Shown: positions 1-7,524, numbered from the stretch's first letter. The stretch is 27,085 bases of DNA from Actinomycetes bacterium (GCA_021793335.1 JAJYSW010000013.1:1-27085), one strand, 5' to 3'. The notes: generated by a model not told the origin, from the sequence alone. Numbers and translations: made by a program.

Positions 1-1
1 C

Positions 2-2173
2 CCGGTGTGCATCCTCGCCGGCGCCGGCACCGGCAAGACCCGTGCCGTCACGCACCGGATCGCCTGGCGTGTACGGCGGGGCGACCTGCGCGGCCAGCAC
101 GTCACCGCCGTGACCTTCACCGCGCGCGCGGCGGGGGAGATGCGCGATCGGCTGCGCGGGCTCGGCGTCACCGGCGTCAACGCCCGCACTTTCCATTCCG
201 CGGCCTTGCGGCAGTTGCGTTACTTCGGTTCCCGCCGGTTCAACGGCGGCTTGCCCGAGCTGGTCGACTCCACCGTCAAGTTCGTCGCCATCGCCGCCGC
301 CCGCACCGGCCTCAAGACCTCTCGCGCCAAGAATTTCGACCTGGCCACCGAGATCGAATGGGCCGCTTCGTCGCTCATCGGGCCCGATGACTATGCCGCG
401 TCCATCGCCAAGCTCGGGCGCGACGCCCCCGCCGCGCCCGAGGACGTGGCCAAGGTCTACGCCGCCTATGTCGAGGGCAAGCAGCGCTCGGGGTTGATGG
501 ACTTCGCCGACGTGCTCGCCCACACCGCCGACATGATCGATGAGGACGAGGCGGCCGCCGACCGGATTCGAAGCCAGTACCGGTTCTTCGTCGTGGACGA
601 GTATCAGGACGTCACTCCGCTTCAGCAGCGGTTGCTCGATGCGTGGCTCGGTGACCGGGACGATCTCACCGTCGTCGGCGATGCCAGTCAGACCATCTAT
701 TCCTTCACGGGGGCGACCTCGCGGTACCTGCTCGATTTCACCCGCCGCTATGAATCGGCCGCGCTGATCCGCCTGGTCCGCGATTACCGGTCCACGCCGC
801 AGGTGGTGGGGTTGGCCAATCGCATCATCGCCGAATCGAAGGGCCGCGAGGCGGCGATGCGGCTCGAACTGATCGGCCAGCGCCCGCCCGGGCCGGAGGT
901 GTTCGCCGAGACGTACCAGGACGAGGCCGAGGAGGCCGATATGGTCGCCCGGCGTTGTTCGCAGCTCATCGCCGAGGGCACCGGCCCTTCGCAGATCGCG
1001 GTGCTCTACCGCACCAACGCCCAGTCGCAGGCGTACGAGGAGGCCATGGCCTCCTATGGCGTGCCGACCGTGGTGACCGGAGCGGCACGGTTCTTCGACC
1101 GGCCGGAGGTGCGCCAGGCCGTCGTGGCCTTGCGGTCGGCGGCCAAGTCCGATATCGGCGAGCTGCCGTTGACCGAGGCCGTCCCGGCGGCACTGGAGGC
1201 CGTGGGCTGGCGGCCGGATGCCGCTCCTTCCGGTGGGGCGCAGCGGGAGCAGTATGAGGCGGTGGCGGCGCTGGCAGGGCTCGCGGAACAGTTCGCGAAG
1301 CAGCGCGGAGCGGACGGTGCGCCCGGCGCGAAGCAGCGTGGAGCGGACGGTGGGCCCGGCGCGAAGCAGCGCGGAGCGGACAGTGAGTCTAGTGTGGATA
1401 GTTCTGGGGCGGGTCGTGGAGACGGCGCGGCTCACGGCGCTGGGCCGAGCCTGGAGGAGTTCTGTGTCGAACTCGCCCGGCGCGCCTCCGAGCAACACGC
1501 TCCCGCGGTCGAAGGGGTGACCCTCGCGAGTCTGCATTCGGCCAAGGGGCTGGAATGGGATGCGGTGTTCCTCGTCGGACTGGCGGATGGGACGCTCCCG
1601 ACGACGTTCGCCCGCACGGACGAGGCACTGGAGGAGGAGCGACGGCTCCTGTATGTGGGCATCACGCGAGCCCGTGAATGGCTGCAACTCTCATATGGGT
1701 TGTCGCGCAGCCCGGGAGGGCGGGAACGTCGGCTCAGCCGTTTTCTGGCCCCGCTGGGGCTCGGAGGGTTTCCACGTGCGCCCGAACCGTCGGCGGCGGG
1801 TCCTCGCAAGCGGGCCAAGAGACCCGTGAAGGTGCTCGAATGCTCGGGTTGCGGCAAGTCCTTGATCGATGCGCGTGACCGCAAACTCGGCCGCTGTGCC
1901 GACTGCCCGGCGACAATGGATGAAGAGTTGTTCGAGCGGCTGCGGGAGTGGCGTGTCGCCGTCGCCAAGGAGGGTGGAAAACCGGCCTTCACGGTCTTCA
2001 CAGATGTGACCTTGATCGCTATTTCTGAGCGCTGTCCGGCGTCCGAGACTGAATTGGCCTCCCTCCACGGCATCGGAAAGTCCAAACTGGAAAGATATGG
2101 TCCGGCGGTGTTGTGCCTGGTCAATGGGGGGTCGGTGGCCGAAGCGCTGGAAATCTCGCGTGAAGAGAACTGA
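2..2173 (+). CDS. uvrD2: ATP-dependent DNA helicase UvrD2 (5' end missing)
   Basis: Superfamily 1A 3'-5' DNA helicase of the UvrD/PcrA/Rep type, acting in DNA repair and replication. The reading frame is already open at the left edge and begins within the nucleotide-binding site (AGAGTGKT at residues 5-12 counted from base 5), so only a short N-terminus with the Q motif is missing. Helicase motif II (VVDEYQD) lies near residue 195, motif III (GDASQTIYSF) near 225, and motifs V/VI (LASLHSAKGLEWD, LLYVGITRA) near 505-555. A four-cysteine motif (CSGCGK...CADC, about residues 612-634) and an HRDC domain (about 645-718) close the protein. This tail is the hallmark of actinobacterial UvrD2 and separates it from UvrD1/PcrA. 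A low-complexity insert with tandem repeats (about residues 431-475) interrupts the linker before motif V. whiB7 follows on the same strand, as in mycobacteria. Identification is very secure. Confidence 0.95.
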   Translation, partial: PVCILAGAGTGKTRAVTHRIAWRVRRGDLRGQHVTAVTFTARAAGEMRDRLRGLGVTGVNARTFHSAALRQLRYFGSRRFNGGLPELVDSTVKFVAIAAARTGLKTSRAKNFDLATEIEWAASSLIGPDDYAASIAKLGRDAPAAPEDVAKVYAAYVEGKQRSGLMDFADVLAHTADMIDEDEAAADRIRSQYRFFVVDEYQDVTPLQQRLLDAWLGDRDDLTVVGDASQTIYSFTGATSRYLLDFTRRYESAALIRLVRDYRSTPQVVGLANRIIAESKGREAAMRLELIGQRPPGPEVFAETYQDEAEEADMVARRCSQLIAEGTGPSQIAVLYRTNAQSQAYEEAMASYGVPTVVTGAARFFDRPEVRQAVVALRSAAKSDIGELPLTEAVPAALEAVGWRPDAAPSGGAQREQYEAVAALAGLAEQFAKQRGADGAPGAKQRGADGGPGAKQRGADSESSVDSSGAGRGDGAAHGAGPSLEEFCVELARRASEQHAPAVEGVTLASLHSAKGLEWDAVFLVGLADGTLPTTFARTDEALEEERRLLYVGITRAREWLQLSYGLSRSPGGRERRLSRFLAPLGLGGFPRAPEPSAAGPRKRAKRPVKVLECSGCGKSLIDARDRKLGRCADCPATMDEELFERLREWRVAVAKEGGKPAFTVFTDVTLIAISERCPASETELASLHGIGKSKLERYGPAVLCLVNGGSVAEALEISREEN
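1295..1383 (+). repeat. 33-bp in-frame tandem repeat inside uvrD2
   Basis: Two full 33-bp units (1295-1327, 1328-1360) and a 23-bp partial third unit (1361-1383) encode AKQRGADGAPG, AKQRGADGGPG and AKQRGAD. The unit is 11 codons long, so copy-number change keeps the frame. Copies are nearly identical at the DNA level, which indicates recent duplication. They lie in a flexible linker between helicase motifs, where length variation should be tolerated. Confidence 0.9.
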
Positions 2174-2216
2174 CATCGGTGACCACTTGCAAGAAAAATT
2201 TCTGTTGACTCCCCGG

Positions 2217-2253
2217 AAAAGGCGTTGCTTCCCGATGGGGGCAGGCGTAGCGT
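2217..2253 (+). promoter_or_regulatory. Candidate whiB7 promoter with A-rich WhiB7-type element
   Basis: TTGCTT (2225-2230) and TAGCGT (2248-2253) are separated by exactly 17 bp and fit a housekeeping sigma-factor promoter. An A-run (2217-2220) lies a few bases upstream of the -35, the position at which WhiB7 autoregulated promoters carry an A/T-rich box bound by the AT-hook. A second A/T-rich patch with TTGACT (2194-2210) lies just upstream but has no convincing -10 at the right distance. The assignment rests on spacing and known WhiB7 biology, not on any mapped start. Confidence 0.45.
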
Positions 2254-2342
2254 GGCCGATGCCGGTGTGAGGTTCGCGCCTTGCTGCCGGCAGGAGGAGA
2301 TTCAGTCCCATGGAGACCACGGGTGACGGAAGGAGGACGGAC

Positions 2343-2675
2343 GTGTTGATGATCGATGACTTCACAGGCGAGCGCGCGGTGGCGCTGCTGCCCGATGCCG
2401 TCTATCACCGGCTCGCGCCCGTCCCCGCCTCGCTCCATGGCACCACTCTGTCCTCTGCCGTCATTGAACTCGTGACGGTCGAGGGCATGACGGATGTCCG
2501 CAGCGCCGATATGGGCGCCGTTGCTCGCATTGAGCGCGTTCGGGACGGCTCCGCCGTCGGCCTGGCCGACCGGCTCCAGCCGAACGCAGGACTGAAGAAG
2601 CGCAACGGCGTCACCCGCGGGAAACCGCCTCGAGAACATCTGACGGGCTTACCCAAGCCCGGTCGGACCTCTTGA
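2343..2675 (+). CDS. Leader ORF upstream of whiB7 (candidate regulatory uORF, 110 aa)
   Basis: This ORF of unknown product lies between uvrD2 and whiB7. The GTG at 2343 was chosen because AAGGAGG (2330-2336) sits 6 nt before it. An in-frame ATG at 2310, with GGAGGAG about 10 nt upstream, would add 11 residues. Third-position GC is high for roughly the first 80 codons and falls in the Lys/Arg/Pro-rich tail. No domain, membrane segment or signal peptide is recognised. Its stop codon (2673-2675) abuts the first base of a strong terminator hairpin, the geometry expected of a leader ORF whose translation controls read-through into whiB7. Mycobacterial whiB7 is known to have a long leader with an upstream ORF and attenuator, though those uORFs are generally shorter. 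It could instead be an unrelated small gene or non-coding leader RNA. Confidence 0.4.
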   Translation: MLMIDDFTGERAVALLPDAVYHRLAPVPASLHGTTLSSAVIELVTVEGMTDVRSADMGAVARIERVRDGSAVGLADRLQPNAGLKKRNGVTRGKPPREHLTGLPKPGRTS

Positions 2676-2713
2676 GGCCGCGAATCCCGCAACCGGGATC
2701 GCGGCCATTTTTT
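2676..2713 (+). terminator. Intrinsic terminator / putative attenuator of whiB7
   Basis: The arms GGCCGCGAATCCCG (2676-2689) and CGGGATCGCGGCC (2694-2706) form 13 base pairs with a single bulged A and a CAAC loop. Six T residues follow (2708-2713). It starts directly after the leader ORF stop and ends about 170 nt before the whiB7 start, so transcription must pass it to reach whiB7. An alternative pairing of GCCTCGAG (2627-2634) with CTTGAGGC (2671-2678) would sequester the base of the stem and could act as an antiterminator. Confidence 0.75.
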
Positions 2714-2884
2714 ATGGCATCAGACCAGGTCGCGAAGCCCACCACCAGGCAGAGAACAAAAACGAGACAGATTGCGAAGCAATTGAGTCCTCAACGAGTA
2801 CGGACGCGACCGACTGAGCCGATCGACGGTTCACCGACCGCGACGAGCACGATGCCGATCGAAACGAGAGAGGAGACCGAGTTC

Positions 2885-3244
2885 ATGACCGACACCCTCA
2901 TCGGACCTGAGCTCCGCGAGCAGGCCTGCGAGACCGGCAGCGACCTGCCTTGCCGCGAATACGACGCGGACCTGTGGTTCTCAGAGTCCCCGATGGAACT
3001 CGAATTCGCCAAGTCCCTGTGCGCGGACTGCCCGGTGCGCGTGGAATGCCTCGCCGGGGCCTTGCAGCGCCACGAGCCGTGGGGCGTCTGGGGCGGCGAG
3101 ATCTTCGAGAAGGGCGCCGTCGTCGCCCGCAAGCGGCCCCGTGGACGGCCCCGCAAGGACGCCGCCGAGATCGAGCAGGCCGCGCAGGCCGAGCTCGACG
3201 CGCGGACCGCCGAACTCGCGCTGGCGGGGGTGAACGTGTCGTGA
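2885..3244 (+). CDS. whiB7: WhiB7-family transcriptional regulator
   Basis: Redox-sensitive iron-sulfur regulator that binds the housekeeping sigma factor and activates intrinsic antibiotic-resistance genes in actinobacteria. The 119-residue protein has the four cluster cysteines C23, C46, C49 and C55 (C-x2-C-x5-C for the last three), the turn EPWGVWGGE (residues 64-72), and an AT-hook RGRPRK (86-91). The AT-hook and the EPWGVWGGE form distinguish WhiB7 from other Wbl proteins. The ATG at 2885 was preferred because AGGAGA lies a few bases upstream. The frame is open further upstream to the terminator, but that part looks non-coding. uvrD2 is upstream on the same strand and aarF is downstream and convergent, as in M. 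tuberculosis. Regulation is probably by autoactivation and by the leader attenuator. Confidence 0.93.
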   Translation: MTDTLIGPELREQACETGSDLPCREYDADLWFSESPMELEFAKSLCADCPVRVECLAGALQRHEPWGVWGGEIFEKGAVVARKRPRGRPRKDAAEIEQAAQAELDARTAELALAGVNVS

Positions 3245-3420
3245 CGGTCGAGCACCTGAGCCGCCACCTCAAACGTGACGTCGGCGCCCAGAACTTCGAT
3301 CTGCCCATCAGGGAGGTCGAGGCCGGCCGGGCATTGAGCCCGGGGAACCTGCTGTTCGGGCGCGTAGGCCGTGTCCGCATGCGGAGTCTGTGGAAGGAAT
3401 CCGGGCATTCGAGGCTTTGA
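3241..3420 (+). CDS. Small hypothetical protein translationally coupled to whiB7 (59 aa)
   Basis: The GTG start at 3241 overlaps the whiB7 stop as GTGA, a classic translational-coupling arrangement, and the frame runs 59 codons to a TGA at 3418. About 85 per cent of codons end in G or C, which matches coding sequence here and not random intergenic DNA. The product is basic (Arg-rich C-terminus) with no cysteine, membrane segment or recognised domain. A strong bidirectional terminator follows 25 nt later, so the ORF falls inside the whiB7 transcript. I do not know a family for it. It could be a lineage-specific gene or chance coding-like sequence. Confidence 0.4.
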   Translation: MTVEHLSRHLKRDVGAQNFDLPIREVEAGRALSPGNLLFGRVGRVRMRSLWKESGHSRL

Positions 3421-3444
3421 CGCCGGAACGAATGCGTTGGCCAG

Positions 3445-3481
3445 AGGGGCCCATCCCGAAGTGAAGGGGATGGGCCCCTTT
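3445..3481. terminator. Bidirectional terminator between whiB7 unit and aarF
   Basis: Perfect 13-bp arms AGGGGCCCATCCC (3445-3457) and GGGATGGGCCCCT (3467-3479) with a 9-nt loop are followed by TTT. The hairpin lies between convergent transcription units and ends 8 nt before the aarF stop, so it can serve both strands. Confidence 0.8.
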
Positions 3482-3488
3482 CGGTGTG

Positions 3489-4928
3489 TCAGGACTCAGC
3501 GGGCCCCGAAGTGTCACGGGGCGGGGCCGGTATTTCGCGCGCGCCGCCCTCGTGGCCCGGATCGTCGAAGCCGGGAAGCCACTGTTCGAGGATGTCCCGC
3601 CAGCGCCCCCTGGACCCGAGCTGGCACAGTACGCCGATCGAGCCCATCGTCACCCGGTGGATCAGCAGGTACGACGGCGGGAAACTGAGCTGCTTGCTCA
3701 ACTTGTACGCTTCCGAACTCTGGCTCGTCAGTCGCATGCTCTCCTTGCGGAGCCACTCCCGGGAGAACTGGAACTCCTCGGCCCCCAGCGGCTCCAGCAT
3801 CGGCAGCAGGAAATCCAGGATCGCCGGGGCGTCGATCGCGAGATCGGCGGGAACGAACCCCTCGCCGCGCAGTCCCTCGACGACCTCCTCGGCCTTGCCC
3901 TCAAGGGTGAGCCGCGTCAAGCGCCCCACCTGGACCGGCATGCCGCCCGGCATCCGCGCCGCCGCCCCGAAATCGTAGACGATCAGGCGGCCGTCGTCGC
4001 CCAACGCGAAGTTCCCCGGATGCGGATCGGCGTGCAGTATCCCGGCGCGCTTCGGCGCCGAGAAGTGCAGCGTCGTCAGCAGCACTCCCGCGCGGTCCCG
4101 CATGTCGGGCGTACCGTCGGCGATGATCTCGGCGATCGGCGTGCCGGCCGCCCATTCGGTCACGAGCACCTCACTGCCGGCGTGGACGACCTCGGGGATG
4201 CGGATCTGCGCATCGCCGCGGTAGGCATCGGCGAACTGGCGCTGCGTCGTGGCCTCCAGCTCGTAGTCGAGTTCTTCCAGCAGCCGCTCGCGCAGCTCCA
4301 CGGTGAGTTTCTTGACGTCGAAGTTCGGTTGCAGCACCTTGAACAGCGGTGCGATCCGCGCCAGTTGACGCAGATCCGAGCGCAGCGCGTCGCCTGCGCC
4401 CGGGTACTGGATCTTGACGGCCACCTCGCGCCCGTCGTGCCACACGGCCCGGTGCACCTGGCCGATGCTGGCCGCAGCCGCTGGCACGTCGTCGAAGGAC
4501 GTGAATCGCTCGCGCCAGTCGGCGCCGAGTTGCCGTTCGAGCACGCCGTGGACGCTGGCGGCCGGCAGCGGGGGCGCCGCGTTCTGGAGCTTCGTCAGCG
4601 CCTGCCGGTACGGGGCGGCCAAGTGCTCGGGCAAGGACGCCTCGAAGACGGACAGGGCCTGTCCCAGCTTCATCGCCCCGCCTTTGAGCTGTCCGAGTAC
4701 GCTGAAAAGGTGCTCAGCCGTCCGCCGCTGCGCCTGCTCGCCGAGGATCTCGTCCGCCAGCCCGGTGACCCTTTTGCCGAGGCCGATGGTCGCCCGACCC
4801 GCCAGGCCCAGCGGCAGGGACGCGAGCTTCATGCCCCGAGAGAAGGCACGCCGTGGAAGGTCCTCATCTGAACGGGTGTTCCCATGCCTGTCGCTCACGT
4901 TCCCCATGTTCTCACGAGAGGCCCGCAT
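3489..4928 (-). CDS. ABC1/AarF/UbiB-family atypical kinase (Rv3197-like)
   Basis: Atypical protein-kinase-like ATPase of the ABC1/ADCK/UbiB family. In mycobacteria the equivalent gene (Rv3197) lies beside whiB7 and has been linked to macrolide tolerance; the substrate is unknown. Family marks are the KxGQ motif KGGAMKLGQ (about residues 82-90), the Ala-rich loop AAAASIGQVHRA that replaces a normal P-loop, the ATP-binding Lys in VAVKIQYPG, the catalytic stretch HADPHPGNF, and the metal-binding YDFGAAA. No membrane helices are obvious, unlike some UbiB proteins. The ATG at 4928 has a purine-rich GAGAGGGG just upstream and gives 479 residues. ATG at 4907 and 4961 are alternatives, and homologues suggest the conserved part begins near residue 30. 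It converges on whiB7 and diverges from the DUF5679 gene. Confidence 0.9.
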   Translation of the reverse strand: MRASRENMGNVSDRHGNTRSDEDLPRRAFSRGMKLASLPLGLAGRATIGLGKRVTGLADEILGEQAQRRTAEHLFSVLGQLKGGAMKLGQALSVFEASLPEHLAAPYRQALTKLQNAAPPLPAASVHGVLERQLGADWRERFTSFDDVPAAAASIGQVHRAVWHDGREVAVKIQYPGAGDALRSDLRQLARIAPLFKVLQPNFDVKKLTVELRERLLEELDYELEATTQRQFADAYRGDAQIRIPEVVHAGSEVLVTEWAAGTPIAEIIADGTPDMRDRAGVLLTTLHFSAPKRAGILHADPHPGNFALGDDGRLIVYDFGAAARMPGGMPVQVGRLTRLTLEGKAEEVVEGLRGEGFVPADLAIDAPAILDFLLPMLEPLGAEEFQFSREWLRKESMRLTSQSSEAYKLSKQLSFPPSYLLIHRVTMGSIGVLCQLGSRGRWRDILEQWLPGFDDPGHEGGAREIPAPPRDTSGPAES

Positions 4929-5073
4929 TTCGCCCCTCTCGCGGGTGAGGCTCGCGTTCATGGGGTACCCCGCACGGGTGAAGCGGCGCGGCGGGACTTG
5001 CAACTGTGAAATATATGGCATTCTGAGGTCGAATGGTCGCACAGAGTGACCGTTGGCAGCAAGGGGGATACCA

Positions 5074-5238
5074 GTGGCTCAAGCTACCGAGACTTACAAC
5101 GGCTACTGCGTCAAGTGCCGAGAGAAGCGAGACTTCGAGGGCCATGTGGTCGTATCCGATTCCGGGCGCCGAATGGCCAAGGGAACGTGCCCCAAGTGCG
5201 GCACCAAGATGAATCGGATCCTCGGCAAGGCGTCGTGA
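5074..5238 (+). CDS. DUF5679-type zinc-ribbon protein (54 aa)
   Basis: Very small protein with two CxxC knuckles, YCVKC near the N-terminus and CPKC near residue 39, forming a predicted zinc ribbon typical of DUF5679 proteins of actinobacteria. Function is unknown; RNA or ribosome binding is a common guess for such ribbons but nothing here proves it. The GTG start is chosen because AAGGGGG (5061-5067) lies 6 nt upstream and the residues from here match the family start. It diverges from aarF; an A/T-rich patch around 5008-5017 lies between them and probably holds promoter elements for both. Confidence 0.8.
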   Translation: MAQATETYNGYCVKCREKRDFEGHVVVSDSGRRMAKGTCPKCGTKMNRILGKAS

Positions 5239-5404
5239 TCTCGCCCGCGAGGGACGTCTGACCGCCCGCCGGCTTCACCGCAGGCGCCTTCACCCCTCGT
5301 CCCATCCCGAATGGCGGGAAACTGGCGAGGGGACTTTCGTGATATTCGCGCTTCGATCCACATAATCAAGACGATCGTGTTATGCGATTGTCACCCTCAG
5401 GGAT

Positions 5405-5416
5405 TAATGTGCGATC
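5405..5416 (+). promoter_or_regulatory. -10-like hexamer of a probable leaderless promoter
   Basis: TAATGT (5405-5410) lies exactly 6 nt before the ATG of the M48-type peptidase at 5417, and no Shine-Dalgarno sequence is present. This spacing puts the transcription start at the A of the start codon. No clear -35 is seen. Confidence 0.45.
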
Positions 5417-5938
5417 ATGGCGCGCAAAGTGCATCCCCCCGTTGAAGTGCGGCGCTCAACCCGACGCCGTGCCACCGTCGCGGCCTACGAGGAACGAGGC
5501 CGCGTCGTCGTCATGATCCCCAGCACCTTCTCGGAGACCGAGGAGCGTGAATGGATCGACCACATGCTCGAACGGCTACGTCGCCGCGAGACCCGCGACG
5601 GCCGCGCGAGCGATGCGGCGCTCAAGGCCAGGGCCGTCAGGCTCGCCAAGCGCTACTATCCCGACCATCCCGAATGCGCCGCCCCGACCAGCGTGAAATG
5701 GGTCGACAACCAGCACCGACGCTGGGGCTCGTGCACTCCCGACGACGGCACCATCCGGCTCTCACGGCGACTGATCATGATGCCGTCATGGGTCATCGAC
5801 TACGTCCTGCTCCACGAACTCGCGCACCTGGTCCACCCCGACCACTCGCGGTCGTTCTGGAACCTCGTCGCCCGCTACACCAAAGCGGAGCGGGCGCGCG
5901 GCTACCTCGAAGGGATCGCCGACGCCGAAGCGGCCTGA
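5417..5938 (+). CDS. YgjP/M48-like zinc metallopeptidase (DUF45)
   Basis: Predicted metal-dependent hydrolase of the YgjP/DUF45 family, related to SprT and WLM peptidases. The zinc site is HELAH (H133-H137) with a third ligand at H143 in HPDHSRSFW, and the family motif RRWGSC lies at residues 101-106. The protein is 173 residues, usual for this family, and has no signal peptide, so it should be cytoplasmic. Cellular substrates are not known. The ATG has no ribosome binding site but has a -10-like hexamer 6 nt upstream. The stop lies 10 nt from the convergent stop of the DUF2342 gene. An equivalent is present in the corresponding mycobacterial cluster. Confidence 0.88.
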   Translation: MARKVHPPVEVRRSTRRRATVAAYEERGRVVVMIPSTFSETEEREWIDHMLERLRRRETRDGRASDAALKARAVRLAKRYYPDHPECAAPTSVKWVDNQHRRWGSCTPDDGTIRLSRRLIMMPSWVIDYVLLHELAHLVHPDHSRSFWNLVARYTKAERARGYLEGIADAEAA

Positions 5939-5948
5939 ACCCGGGCCG

Positions 5949-7223
5949 TCAGCCGTTGTCGTCCTCATCCTCTTCGGGTTCGGGCGATTTCGGATCGTTG
6001 ACGGCGAGCTGGTCGAACATCGACATGTCCAGGTCGCCGAGCACGTCGGAGACCGTCGCGAACCCCTCGGGATGCTCTAGATCAGCTGCGCTCGGCATCA
6101 AGTCCGGGTGCGCCCACACCGCTTCGCGCCCCTCGACGCCCCGAGCCTCGGCCAACGACTTCCACAGCCGGGTCGCCGCCACCACCTTGCCCTGGTCCAG
6201 TTGCAGCCCCACGAGCGCCTCGAAAGTCTGCTCGGTCGGCCCGCCGGTCGCCCGGCGACGCCGGGCCGACTCCAGCAGCCGGTCCATCGTCGGCAGCCGC
6301 TCCCCGGCCGCATCGGCGACCACCACGTTCACCCATCCGGTGATGAGCGCGAGCGTCGTCGCCAACCGCGCCAGCGCCGCCTTCTGCTGCTCGGTGTCCT
6401 CGGGCTTGAAGACCTCGCTCAGATCCATGGTGGCCGCGGCCTCGGGATCGGTCGGATCGATATCCGACATGGCCTCCTCGATGGCGGCCTCATCGATGCG
6501 GATCTCCCGCGCGTACGCCTCAAGCGCGCCCAGCAGGTGTGCACGGAGCCACGGCGCATGCGTGAAGAGCCGATGCGTCGCGGCCTCGCGCAATGCGACG
6601 AACAGTCGGACTTCGTCGACCGGCAGCTCCAGCCCCTCCGCGTAGGCCGTGACATTGCCCGGCAGCAGCGCCGCCACACCGGTCTTACCCAGCGGCAGGC
6701 CGACCTCCGTCGAAGAAAGGACCTCCCCGGCCAGCTTGGCCAGTGCCTGGCCCATCTGAGCGCCGAACAGCGCCGAGCCCACGCCCTTCATGAGATCGGC
6801 CATGGGGCCGAGCATGCCGGACATCTCCTCGGGCACGAGCGTCTGCATCGCCTCGCCCATCTGACCGGCGAGCGGCTCGGCCAGCTGCTTCCAGGAATCC
6901 TCGGTCTGCGTTATCCACTGCTTACGAGTCCACGCGTCGGTGGCCGTGACCCCCGAAGGCCAATCGGTAGCGCCGTCGAGCCACAGATCGGCCAGGCGCA
7001 CGGCCTCGGAGATCGCGGCCTGATCGGCCGGCCCGACGGTGTTCTCGGCGGTCAGCTCGGACTCGGCGAGCTGTTTGGCCAACTGCCAGTTGACCGGACC
7101 GGAAGACAGCGACTGCGCCATCATCTGCTGGAGCTGCTGCATCATCTGCTGCACTCGCGGGTCGTTCGGGTCGGGCAGATCGCCGCCCAAGTTGCCGAAG
7201 CCGAATGGAATGTCGGAACCCAT
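5949..7223 (-). CDS. DUF2342 zinc-dependent metalloprotease-like protein (Rv3195-like)
   Basis: Member of the actinobacterial DUF2342/COG5282 family, annotated as a zincin-like metalloprotease. Its precise role is unknown. The N-terminus is Gly/Phe-rich, followed by a Gln/Met-rich stretch (about residues 26-36). The conserved segment EAATHRLFTHAPWLRAHL lies near residues 218-235, with two histidines in the positions conserved by the family. A second conserved region, ALITGWVNVVV, follows near residue 300. The C-terminus is highly acidic (Glu/Asp after residue 413). Length (424 aa) fits the family. TACGGT on the minus strand (7230-7235) lies 6 nt before the ATG and no good Shine-Dalgarno sequence is near, so the mRNA may be leaderless. 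Synteny with mycobacterial Rv3195 supports the call. Confidence 0.88.
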   Translation of the reverse strand: MGSDIPFGFGNLGGDLPDPNDPRVQQMMQQLQQMMAQSLSSGPVNWQLAKQLAESELTAENTVGPADQAAISEAVRLADLWLDGATDWPSGVTATDAWTRKQWITQTEDSWKQLAEPLAGQMGEAMQTLVPEEMSGMLGPMADLMKGVGSALFGAQMGQALAKLAGEVLSSTEVGLPLGKTGVAALLPGNVTAYAEGLELPVDEVRLFVALREAATHRLFTHAPWLRAHLLGALEAYAREIRIDEAAIEEAMSDIDPTDPEAAATMDLSEVFKPEDTEQQKAALARLATTLALITGWVNVVVADAAGERLPTMDRLLESARRRRATGGPTEQTFEALVGLQLDQGKVVAATRLWKSLAEARGVEGREAVWAHPDLMPSAADLEHPEGFATVSDVLGDLDMSMFDQLAVNDPKSPEPEEDEDDNG

Positions 7224-7333
7224 GAGCCAACCGTACGTCAGAGACTCCCTTGATAACCATGGCCCGGCGATCTCAATGGGCCTGATGTCCTCCGCTTACA
7301 GCCGAATGAACGCAATCGGATTCACACCGCCGG

Positions 7334-7420
7334 GGGCGTGTGTCCGCTGCGCGGACTTTCCGTCCATGCTGTGTTTCTCGGCTTCATGGCCGGAAGCCCA
7401 CAGAGCTCACGCCCTGTAGG
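7334..7420. repeat. 87-bp direct repeat, copy 1
   Basis: This copy matches 7438-7524 at a constant 104-bp offset, with only two internal substitutions near 7375-7378. The unit contains a perfect hairpin GTCCGC-TGC-GCGGAC and a second inverted pair GGCTTC/GAAGCC. It lies in the intergenic region between two divergent genes and shows no coding signature. Confidence 0.9.
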
Positions 7421-7437
7421 TTCCGCCCTCCTTCGTC

Positions 7438-7524
7438 GGGCGTGTGTCCGCTGCGCGGACTTTCCGTCCATGCTGTGTCTTTCGGCTTCATGGCCGGAAG
7501 CCCACAGAGCTCACGCCCTGTAGG
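7438..7524. repeat. 87-bp direct repeat, copy 2
   Basis: This is the second copy of the 7334-7420 unit. Its right end runs to within 10 bp of the PDZ-Lon protease start codon, so it supplies most of that gene's immediate upstream sequence. The two copies are separated by 17 bp. The unit resembles a dispersed intergenic palindromic element, but whether other copies exist in the genome cannot be seen here. Confidence 0.9.

Noticed and set aside
5290..5335. CCCCTCG/CGAGGGG inverted pair after the DUF5679 gene as terminator
   Set aside because: Only 7 bp with a long loop and no T-run; too weak to list as a feature.
7334..7524. CRISPR-like array from the direct repeats
   Set aside because: Only two units, each 87 bp and separated by 17 bp, with no regular spacers and no cas genes.
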